This document shows positions 33,972 to 45,900 of a DNA stretch of 64,000 bases, one piece after another (position 1 is the stretch's first letter; the number at the start of each line of letters is the position of its first letter). The notes under the pieces were generated by a model. The model did not search any database and was not told the DNA's origin. It saw only the letters and a list, made by a program, of their open reading frames with translations. The position numbers and the translations under genes are program-made. Origin of the DNA: Dastarcus helophoroides (lineage: Eukaryota; Arthropoda; Insecta; Coleoptera; Bothrideridae); NCBI GenBank assembly GCA_028583605.1, contig CM053336.1, forward strand, positions 20,383,004 to 20,447,003, in the 5' to 3' direction.

Positions 33972-36900
33972 ATGGATATGAGTGCGTATTTGACGGCTCC
34001 TCTAGAACTGGATAAAATATGTCGGGCCTGTTTGACGGTAAAAGGCGACATGAGGCCACTTTTCGGTGCTTGTTTAGATGAAATGCTCAATTGCTTCGCT
34101 TCGATCGAGGTAATGTTATTTTTCTCTTGAACGTCAAGCTGATGCTTTGTTTCATTCTAACGTGAAATTTAGACATTGTCTAGAAAAAGATACAAGATGT
34201 TTATGGACATCGACAGTTTTATTGATTGCCGAAAACATCCCAGTGACTCGAAAAATTTATAATTTCAGTATTAAAATTTGTCGAATGTAGTCAGAGTTTT
34301 ATAGTTTGATCACTTTTTTTGCATTATAATAACTATTAATGTAATTGTCATACCAATTTGTTAATTAATGGCACACAAATATCATTGTTTTATTATGATT
34401 GGCATATTGTACGGGTGCTACATATAAAGTTTTAGTTATTGTTCTATTGTGTTGGTTTAGATTTAGATAAGCGTAGAACGTATGTAGATACAATTGTTAT
34501 AAATATAAATTGATAATCTTGTATTTTATAAACCGTCTGTTTTTACATTCAAACGAAAAGTTTATAAGAAACCAAGCAAAACTGATTTTTGAAGTAAAAA
34601 CTTCTTTACTCGCTAAGCGACCAAAGATAGGAAAAAAATGCATGGAATTGTCGTATATATAATATACTTATATATATTGCGTTACCAAAAATCGCCCTCT
34701 GAACTACTAGTCGATTGCTCTACCACCGCGCCACTGAATTTAAATTGAATATGCGAAAATTTGTATACTATAATTGTTTAAATTAGCTGACACATCTAAT
34801 CCGACACTTTAATATTGGACTTTTAAACCTTTCTAACACTCGGATAATCCGGCTAATCCGCCACCCGCTAATCTGGGTGAAAATATAAAAAAGAAAAATT
34901 AGGGGGGGGGGACAAAATGAAAATATCAACAAAAAAAATGGGGGACGGGTGCAAAATGAAAATATGAACAAGTAAAATAGGGGGAGGTAAATGAAAAAAT
35001 ATAAAAAGTAAATTAGGGGGAAGGGGTGGCGAGTAGATGTTAGTCGCCGCCCTCAATTATTTGTACTTCTCCTTAACTGAGAGAAACCGCTGAAAGTTTG
35101 GAAAAATATTTTTTTTAAATATCTTGAAATTTGTTATATCATAGTTTTAAGTTTTCACTTCTGTCGGCAGTCCCCATAACTGCCCAAGTTTTTCTTTTCA
35201 ATCAAACGTAACACAAGTGGCGCATCCAAAAGGAGGCTTATGAATTTTGAAAAGTAGTCACCACATTTTGAAAAAACGTCAAAGATTTAAAAAAATCTTT
35301 TTTTTTAAAAAAAGTCGAAACATTTTAAAGTCACGTTATTAAAAAAATGAAATTATCCAAAGAAAGTACAGATTTTTAAAAATAAAAGTTGAAATTTTGA
35401 GGAAAAAGTCTCAATTTTAAAGAATCTAAATTTTGAAAAAAATCGAAATTTTAAAGTCCAGATTTTTAAATAAGTTAATACATATTTTGAAAAAATTGAA
35501 AGTTTAAAAAGTTTTTATTTCGTAATTCTTTAGAAAACCAAATTTTCAAAACAATTTGAAACTACTGAAAAAAAAGCGTAATTTTCGAAAAATTCCAAAT
35601 AGTTAAAAAAAAATCAAAATTTTTAAATGTCAAAATTTTCTAAAAGGTTTTCTAAAAGTTAAAATTTTGGCAAAGGGCGAAAATTGGAAAAAAAGTCGAA
35701 ATAGAAAGTCAAAATTTATAAAATGTCGAAATTTTCATAAAAAAGTTAAAATTTCCAAAAAAGGCAAGGTTTTCAAAAAAAGTCGAAATTTTTAATTGAA
35801 AAATTTGAAAAATAAAGCGAAATGTTCAAAAAAGAATTAAATTTTCCAAAAAGCTGAAATTTTCAAAAGTTCAAATTGTTAAGAAAAACTGCAAGTTTTT
35901 AAAAAAAATCGAAATATTGAAAATTGTCGAAATTTTCTTAAAAAGCTAAAATTTTCAAAAAAAGCGAAACCGAAATTTTGAAAAACATTCTTAATATTAA
36001 AAAATAGTCGAAAATTTTAAAAAAAGGCCAAAACGTTTGAAAAAAAGTCTAGATTCGAAAATTCGAAATTTTCAAAAATGGTTGCAATTTTTGAAGTCTT
36101 ACTAACTTTCGAAAAAAGGGCAAAATCTTGAGATGAAGTCAAAATTAAAAAAAAATCAACCATTCCAGAAAACAGCGGAATTTTAAAAAATTCGCATTTT
36201 TTTTTAAAATCAAGTTTTCAAAATAATTTCAAAATATTGTAAATAGGCAACATTTTTGAAAATTCTAAATATTTGGAAAAGTCGAAATTTCAAATGCTGG
36301 ATGAATTTTGAAAAAAAATGTCAAAATTTTAAAAAGGTCGCAATTTTCAAAAAAAGTTAATTTTTTGGCAAAAAGGAAAAATTTTCATAAAAAATTGATA
36401 TTTTCAAAAACAGAGAGACTGCTAAAAAAAAGTCAAAATTTTGAAAAAGAATCTTAATTTTTAAAGTCGTAATTTTCAAAAATAGTCAAGTTTTCTTATT
36501 CAAAAATTTGAAAATTAAAATTAAATGTTAAAAAAAGTACAATTTTAATAAAGACGAAATTGTTAAAAGTTCAAACTATATTAAAAAAGAGGAAAGTGTT
36601 GAAACAAGTTGAAATACCGAAAAATGTCGAAATTTTCATAAAAAGTGGAAATTAAAAAAAATCAGAAAAAGGCGTGATGTTCAAATGAATTGAAATTTTC
36701 AAAATAATTGAAATTTTCAACAGTTTAAAATAATTGAAATTTTCAACAGTTTAAATTATGAATAAATGAAAATTATTGAAGAAAGTCGAAATTTCGAAAA
36801 ATGTCAACATTAAAAGTTAAAATTTAAAAAGAGGAGAATTTTGAAAAACATTCGAAATATTGAAAAATGTCGAAAATTTCCAAAAAAAAGGCGAATAATG

Positions 36901-39900
36901 TAAAAATGTCTACATTTGAAAATTCGAAATTTTCAAAAATGGTTACAATTTCTAGCTTTATTACTTTTCGAAAAAAGGGCGAAATTTTTAAATGTCAACA
37001 ATGTCAGAAAACGACGAAATTTTAAAAAATTCGATGTTTTTTAAGAAACCAAGATTTTAAAATAATTTGAAAATATTGGAAATAGGGGGAATTTTCGAAA
37101 ATTCTAAATATTTCAAAAAAGTCAAAATTTTTAAGGGTATGTGAAATTTGAAAAAAATGTCAAAATTTTTAAAAAGGTCAATTTTCAAAAAAAAAGTTAT
37201 TTTTTGGGCAAAAATTTTCATAAAAGATTGCTATTGTCAAAAAAAGTGACGACTGTCAAAATAAAGTCGACATTTTGGAAATGAATTGGCAAGTTTTAAA
37301 AAGTCGAAATTTTGAAAAATAGTCGAAAATTATAAAAAGTTCCATATTTTGAGAAAACGTCACCTATTCACGGTCTGCCATGAGCAAACTTGTACCCACC
37401 AAGATTTGAAAATGATCGAAATTTAAAAAAAAGCCAAAAAATGTTGAAGTCATGTGATTCAAATAATGAAATTATTCAAAGTCCAAATTTTCAACAACAA
37501 AAAATTGAAATTTTGAGGAAAAGTCTAAATTTTTAAGAAATTGTAAATTTTGAAAAAAGCCGAAACTTTAAAAAGTTTTTAAAAATTCGAAGTTTTTAAT
37601 AAAACCAAATTTTCAAAACAATTCGTAAATATTGAAAAAAGAAAGAGAAATTTTCGAAAAATTTCAAATACATGGTCGCAATATTAAAAATAAAGTTAAA
37701 ATTTTGGCAAAAGGCAAAAATTGGAAAAAAAAATCGGAATTTGAAAGTCAAAATTTAAAAAGTGTGTAATTTTCATAAAAAGTTAAAACTTTCAAAAAAG
37801 TGAAGGTTTTCAAAAAAAGTCAAAATTTTAAAAAATAGTCGAAATTTTTAAGTCAATCTGTCAAAAAAGTGGAAAGTAATGAAAAAGGTCAAAATATTGA
37901 AAACTTTCGAAGTTCTCATAAAAAGTTAAAATTTTCCAAAAAAAATAAAACTTTCGAAAAAAGTCCAAATATTGAAAAACATTCCAAATATTGAAAAACA
38001 TTCGAAATATTGAAAAACATTCGAAATATTGAAAAATAGTCGAAAATTTCCAAAAAGGCGAATTTAGAAAAAAATGTCTAAATTTGAATAACTCGAAATT
38101 TTCAGAAATAGTTAAAATTTTTTTAATCTTCCAATTATTAAAAAAGGGTTGAAATTAAGTAAAAATTTTCAGTCATCAAACAAAGATCCAACGCAATCGT
38201 TGCTTGGGTCAATCTATAACAGATTCTTAACCAATTCTTAACAGAAGAAAATTGAAAATCCAAAATTGTGAAAGAAGTACCTAACTGGCAAAGAAAAAGC
38301 CAATAAAACGTGAATAAAAATAACATTATTTCGCAAAGAAGCTACAGAGAATTTCCACAAAAAAGTGTCATTTTTTTTTAATTCGAAATTTTTTAAAAAA
38401 CCAAATTTGCAAAATAGTTCAACAGTGTTGAAAAAAGACATTTTCGAAAAATTCCAGATATGTCCGAAAAAGTCGAAATTTTTAAAAGTAGATTAATTTT
38501 GAAAAAAATGTCAAAAAGGGCGCAATTTTCAAAAAAGGTAAATTTAGGTAAAGCCGAAAATTGGAAAAAATCGAAATTTTAAAGTCAGAATTTTAAAAAA
38601 GTTCGAAGTTTTCATAAAAAGTTAATATTTTCAAAAAAAAGGGAAGGCTTTTAAAAAAGAGTCGAGATTTTGAAAAAAATAGTCTTTTTTAAATGAGTCG
38701 AAATTTGAAAAAAAATCTGATTCCTAAAAAAGTTGAAATTTTGAAAAATAGTGGAAAATCATAAAAAGTGCCACATTTCGGTAAAATGTTAAAAATTTGA
38801 AAAAAAATCGAAATTATGAATTTTCTTTTTGAAATGTACTGTTATGGGCTTATCGGTTCGATTGATTACACTTGTTTGATTATACCCACTTTATTACTGA
38901 AGTAAACTCGGAACACTTTAACTGAATAATTAACTCACTTATTGATTTCTAATTACTAACTCACTAACTACACTGACTCTAACTGACTGACTACGAGGGA
39001 AAGCTGACCGCCTAACATAGTTTTGGCCTCCAGGTTCTAGAACAATCCGGCAGATAAGGCTTATCCTTTGCCGAAATTTCGGGTTGCTTATCTGCCGTTT
39101 GCTTCGTTATCGCGGTCGCTTTCCCTTTATCAGATCTTTCTAGAAACTTTTCTTATGCACTAAATTCTACAATTTTCATTTCGTTACAGTACTATAATTT
39201 TAACGAAATGATGAATGACATTATTCAAAGAAAATTGCGATTTTCAAAAAAAAAACCCGAAATTTTGAGGAAAATGCCGTAATTCTTAAAAAATTCGCAT
39301 TTTTAAAAAAATTTCGAAACTTGAAATAGTACATAAAGTCCAAGGTTTAAAAATAATTGAAATTTTGAAAAAATGTCGAAATTATCAAAAAAGTTTAGAT
39401 TTTCAAAAAAAAAAACGAAATTTTTCGGAAATTCTTAATTTTGAGAGATGATAATTTTCAAAAAATATCGAAATTTTCGAAACAGTATAAATTTTGATGA
39501 ACAGGAATTTTGAAAAAGTCTTGATTTTGAAATGAAATCGAAATTTCGGAAAAATTCCATCTTTTCAAAAAAAAACTCGACATTTTCAATTGACAGTTTA
39601 AAAATTAAAATTTTATAAAATTAAAGTTTTATAAAAATAAAAAATTGAGAAAAGCCGCAATTTTGAAACAGGTGATTTTTTTTTGAAAAGTAACAATTTT
39701 AAAAGAAGCGTGGTTACCAAAAAAGAATCGATATGTTGAAAAAATCTAACCCTTCAAAAAACTGCATTTCCAAAAAAAATCAAAGTTTTTATTTGTATTT
39801 ATATTTTCCTAAAACTCCAAAGTTTTCAAAAAATTCGAATCGAAATTTTCAAAAAGTTGAAATTTGTCAAAAGCTAACATTTTTCTAAAAATCTAAATTT

Positions 39901-42900
39901 TGAAAAGTAACGTTTTGAAAAAGTAGATATCAAAAGGTACTTGAAGAGGTAGAAATTTTGAAAAAGCAGCAATTATAAAAGGGAAGTGAATTTTAAAAAA
40001 ATGAAAATTTTAAAAAGAGAGCACGAAATTTTAAAAAGAAATTACGAAAAAAAAAAAAATCAAAATGTTGAAAAAATTCAACCCTTCAAAATACTTTGCT
40101 GTTTCAAAAAGAGTCAGAATTTTTTAAAATTTGGAATCGAAAAGTCGAATTTGTTAAAAAGCCACAATTTTGAAAAAAATTAAATTTTCAAAAGTATTCG
40201 TTTTGGAAAAGTAGACATTAAAAAGTACTTGAAAAAGAAGAAATTTTGAAAAAGTGGCAATTTTGAAAAAGTAGCAATTTTGAAAAAGTGGCAATTTTGA
40301 AAGGGTAGCAGTTTTGAAAAAGAAAAATTTTAAAAAGTAAGAATTTCGAAACAATCAAAGTTTTTAGAAAGTCGCGGTTTAAATAGACGTGCACATTTCA
40401 GAAATATTCGCTGTCCCCCCACGTTCTAATCAGTGTTGTTTTAAATTATTGAAATAAAATGCTAGTAAATTCTTAATAATTTTCTACATTATGAATTTTT
40501 TACAGGTGAAACCTGATGATGGTTTACCCAATCTTATGTGTGTTCAGTGCGTTTTGCAATGCAGCAGGGCGTACACCTTCAAGCAATTGTGCGAAAAATC
40601 TGATAACATTTTACGCCACTACATTTCTCCAGAATTCCAGGTAAATTTTCAATTTTTTAATAAATAAAGAAATTAACAGATTGCGATCCATGAGGAGAGA
40701 TTTTACCCCTTATGGATTGCATTTAGATTGCTAATTAATGCTCTTTCCGTTTTTTTTTTGGTGGAACGGAGTGGTCCTTTATCTTCATAAATTAATAATC
40801 TTGATACTAGTATCTCTCTAAAGATGATTGCTTGGCTATCGAAACGCGTTAGAACAACTGTTGTGTTTTTTATTCTTTTTTGGTTTGAGGGGACAAGATT
40901 TATATATCAATTTTTCGTTTGTTAATTTTTTTTCAAAAATTGAAATTACAGGAACAATTGGCTTTAAGCCTGCGAAATATACAGCCTAAAGATGAGATAC
41001 AATTACCGGATCAATTATCTTTTGAGGATAATATCGCAACCACGGTTATCGAGGAGAGCATAGCAGCGAATTTCATAGCCTACAATGATGAAGATGGAAC
41101 TGTACAGGTGATTTACTAAACAATTTTAAATCCGTTACTATTTATACGTTATTGTTAAGGTGAAACAAGATTTGTATGCCCTCGAAGATGGAACTTTGGT
41201 GGAGGCAACCGAAACAGATCACAGTTATGTTAAAGAGAACGCCACCGACGAAAATATGGAGCTTTCTCCTAGCCCGCCAACTAATAAGACAAATCTTAAA
41301 CATGCTTGCCCTAAATGCGACAAGTCCTTCGCCCTAAAAGTTGAACTTAAAGTAAGAAACGTTTTTCTATTTTTGAATCATTTATGATCGTACGATTACT
41401 TCTAGATACATATGATGATCCATCCGAAGGATTTAGATCATATATGCCCACATTGCAACAAGGGATTTCCCGAAGCAAGGATACTGAGGAGACATTTGAA
41501 GATACATATGGATAAGAAACCACACCAGTGTGATCAGTGCGATATGTCTTTTGCCGAGAGTTCCAACTTAAGCAAACACAAGAAATCGCATACTGGAGAA
41601 CTGCGTAACATAGTCGGTAAGCCCCACTTGTGTTCTGTCTGCGGTAGGGCGTTTAAGTGGGCCTCCAGTTTGTCCAAACACATGAAGTACCACACGGGAC
41701 ACAAGCTGTTATCATGTGAATACTGCGCTAAGCAGTATGTGGAGGTATGTTTCATCAACTTACATTGAAGCTCTAACATTTCAAACAAAAACAATCATTA
41801 GTAACTGGGAAATAAAACTGCCACGTTTTTTATGTCACTCGTATATTTAATTCTAGTGACTGCAGGGCTCCGAACCGTTATTTTTTTCGTTCCGGTTTTC
41901 GGTTTTCGTTCCAGCAAAAGATTTATATCGATTCAGTTCTGACAAAAATAACAGCTTTTTCCAGTTTTCGTTTCTCGATTCAGTTTTTTTGTTTGATTTT
42001 TTAAAAGTTTTTCGAATTAAAAATTGATTTGCTAACATAATTTAGCAATTGTTATGACTTTTTGTTTTCTTTCGTATTATAACATGTAACTGCTCTGACC
42101 TTGCCTAAAAAAAGGAAAATAATTTTTGTTTTTCATGTTAAAAAATTTCAAGCTGGAACCCTGAATTTTGAGTTCAGTTTGAGTTCAAATTTCAAGAAAA
42201 ACCTGAACTTTATAAAAAACTAAATCGCATTTTCGAGTTTAGAAATTTTACATTTAAATTATTCTTTATTGTAGACATTGATCGAAGACATTATCATTAT
42301 CAATTTTATTTAACATTTCTGCGTTAAATATTTTTAAACTGGGTAGCAGAAATGTTAAATTTAGGTTTAAACTGGGAATTTTTTTGCCGCAATCGCTGTT
42401 TGCGGCAATCTAAAACAGATTGCCATTCCTTAATAGAAGATACTGAAATTTAGGATTGTGAAAGGAGTGACCGGCGAAGAAAAAGCCAATAAACTGAATA
42501 AAGAAATATATATAATAGTAATATACCCAAGAGTTAAAAAGTTCTAGAATATACAAAATTAAAATTTGGCGAATAAAATCGAAACTTTGAGAAACTTTGC
42601 TTTCATAATTTTGGTTTTCTAGAGAACTTGTAACTTTGATTCGCTTTTTCTAACAGAACTGATTTTTGCTGCTTTGACTTTGGTTTCTTGAATTTTGGAT
42701 TAAAAAGATCAATTTAAAAAAATAAATCAAAATGAAAAAGACCAAAAAATCTATGAAAAGTTTTAAATTGAGATGTTGATGAATTAGTCAAAATTTTGAA
42801 AAAAAAACTTTAAAATTTAACAGAATTTTTAAAATTTACACCTTAATTTAGAAATGTTGACCTTAAACCCAAATATTCATTTTTTTTTCTGAAAATGTTG

Positions 42901-45900
42901 CTGAAAAAAAAAATTCTAGAAAAAGGTAAAATTTTTCAGAAAGTTTTGGTTAGTATATTTACCTTCTTTCGATATTTTAACTTTTTTTTTGAAGTTTCAA
43001 ATTTGTATGTACTTTTTATTTCTTTTTTCACTAAAATTTCGGCTTTAAATAAAATTTAGTCTTTCTTTAGCAAGTATAACTGTTTTTATCGACATATCGA
43101 CTTTTATTCTTTAGTTCTAGACATTTTTCTGGAAATTCTGAATTAAGACTCAGTCTATAAATTTAAGTTTAGATTTTTCGACTTTCACCTCAAAAACTCA
43201 AACTTTTAATGACTTGAAACTGGGATTAATTTTGAAAAATTGTTAATCATAAATTTAGTTAGTTTTTCCTGAGAATTTAGACTTTTTCCAAGAATGTTAA
43301 TTTTGTTCTTTAAATTTGGATATTCTTTCGATATTTTGAATTAAGATTCAAAATAAAAAATAACATCAAATATTTAAATTCAAATTAGCACTTTTGCATT
43401 TGAAATCTAACTTCTGTTAATATTTTTAGCAAAAATTCGAAATGTTTAATTGAAATGTATATTTTAAGCGTAAAAATAAAAAATCCACAAAAAATTCAAT
43501 TTCAGTTATTCAGTTATTTCAGTTATATTTAACTTCAATTTTTTTATAGAAAAATTTAAGTTTCAACATCAACGAAAAATTTTCTGAAAACAAAACGCGA
43601 TTTTCAATTTTAAAGGCGAAATTATAGAAAACATTTTAGCTGTAGCTAAAAAGTTTATGAAGAGATTTAACATTTCGAGAATCGATTTTGGACACAAAAG
43701 TTCAAGGATCAAAGGCCCAAACTTTCGAGTTTATGCCAGCAGTTTCGCGAAAACAATTTATATTTTTTTGGTGGATAATATTCAAAAAAAACGCAATTTT
43801 GACTTCTAAATTCTAAACAATCTAAAAAAAATATGGCAATTTCGAGGCTAAAGTCGAATTCTTGGGAAAAAATCAACGTTTTCAGAATAAAAATTACTAT
43901 TTTAGCGTAAACAAAATCGTTGGAGGTTTAAATTAGACATTTTCTAAAATGTCATCATTTACTCTAAAAATTTCGACCCCAATTTCAAGATCCCAGCTTT
44001 AACTTGGAATATAATGTTGCATTTTCCCTAAAATTTGTACATGAAATTTAAAAATTTCAAAGTTAAATTTGAAATGCCGGGATTTCTGTTAAAATTTAAA
44101 GAAAAAAATCATATCTTGGAATTTTAGGAAGTTTTAGGAAATCGGCAGTGTATAAAATTATAAGAATTTAAATTTGGGATTTCGAAAAAGAATTGAAATA
44201 CTAAAAAAGATGGAATTTGGAAGAAAAAATTGGCGAAAAATCGAAAATTTAACTAATAACTTTAAAAAAGAGAGATATCAAATGAGGAAAGGAAAATCGA
44301 AGTTAAGGAAAGAAGTAAATTTCCAGTTTTCTAAAAAAAGTTCAAGCTTCCAGAAAAGCTTGAATTTGCAAATAAAAATGTAAGGAAAGTCCAGGTCCCT
44401 TAGATTGAATGAAAAACAAGCTACTGCTTTATTTTAAAGTTAGGGTGGAGGATATTTTTCTGTTTTAAACTCGAAATTTTAAGAGAAGAAAAGAAATATA
44501 TTGAGTAGTTTCTAGATAAAAACCGAAATTTTAAAAAAATGTCAAAAATTTTGAAAAAAGATTCAAGTTAAAATTTTAATTTGGTATGTGATTTTGATAA
44601 TAAAGTCAATATTCTTTAGAAAATGTGGAAATTGTTGGTTTCTCATCTAATTTTTAAACTGAAATAATAGACTGAAAGTGAACTCTTAATTTTGAGATCA
44701 AAATTGCACGGATTTGTGTAAAATTTTGAAAAAGAAATTGGAATTTCTAAGAAAAAATTCCAATCTTAAGGATAAAATAAAAACTGTTTTAAGTACATAA
44801 ATTCAACGAACCGAAATAAACCCATATATTTTTTCCGGTTTCGTTCCGGTTTTCGTTCCGATGAAAATAACGGTGTTTTTCGGTTTCCAGTTTTCGGTTC
44901 AGTTCCGATTTGAAGCCCTAATTTCAACAGTTTCGTCATAGGCTTAGCTAGAATAGGGCAGGGTGGGGCCGTTGCCCCTTCCACCTCCGTGTCATGCAGC
45001 ACATCGACAGTTTATATGTTTTGAAGTATTCAAAAATGTTCCTTTCTTCTTCAAAATTTATCCTTTCTCTGCAACATTTTTTTGGAAGTTTTGACCATTT
45101 TCTCAAATTTCGTATTTCTTACTGTTTGTCTTTTTTTTTTTTTTTAATTTCACATTTCTTCTTCGTACTGCCTCAGAATTAATAAATATTGTGTTAACTA
45201 GTTAGCTGAATTAAATTTTACATTAAAATATTTAATACGCTTGCACATAAGCTTTGTCACTTACCGACAACGTCCTAGGCAGAGACTAAATAGACTGAAC
45301 ATTTCAATGGTGTCTCATGCGTACAGTTGAAGCTAAAATGCGGGGTAGTGGGAAGCTGCATCCCACTATTCTTGGACATGGCCGGATTAAGTAAAATTTA
45401 TAAATACGAAACTTGCCGCGTAACGGTTCTAACGATTTAGATGAAACTTTAGAATTAGGGGCTTTTGGACCAATAGGATAATTTTATAAGTGCTTTTTGG
45501 TAAAAGTTCAGGAAAACTATTTTCAAAGACATCTTGGTTTAATAGTAAAATAATTTTCTTTCAATACGCGACGCCTGTGTACAATATTGTTAAGCCGGTG
45601 CTGTAAACACGTCATGATTGCAGTGAAATGGCGGCGCGCGCACGCCGATAACTGAATATTTATATATTTCATTTTTACCTACCCAAAGAATGAAACTCTC
45701 GATTTTCCTTCACTAATGTGTTCACTGAGGTTTCAACAATGATCCACAATACACTTCCCCATATTTTCAGGCCGTTTTCTAAAAAAAACCTCGATGTTAT
45801 GTTCGCAACGGTCTGTCAAATAATGAGAGTGCGTTGCAAACTGGGTTGAGCTAGGCTTCCGCCAGGCTTTCAACTGGCTTCACTGCTTACCGTCTTACGT

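Noticed and set aside
34783..35056. Proline-rich minus-strand frames (PPP repeats)
   Set aside because: Produced by G-runs of a minisatellite in intron 1 of ZAD gene D.
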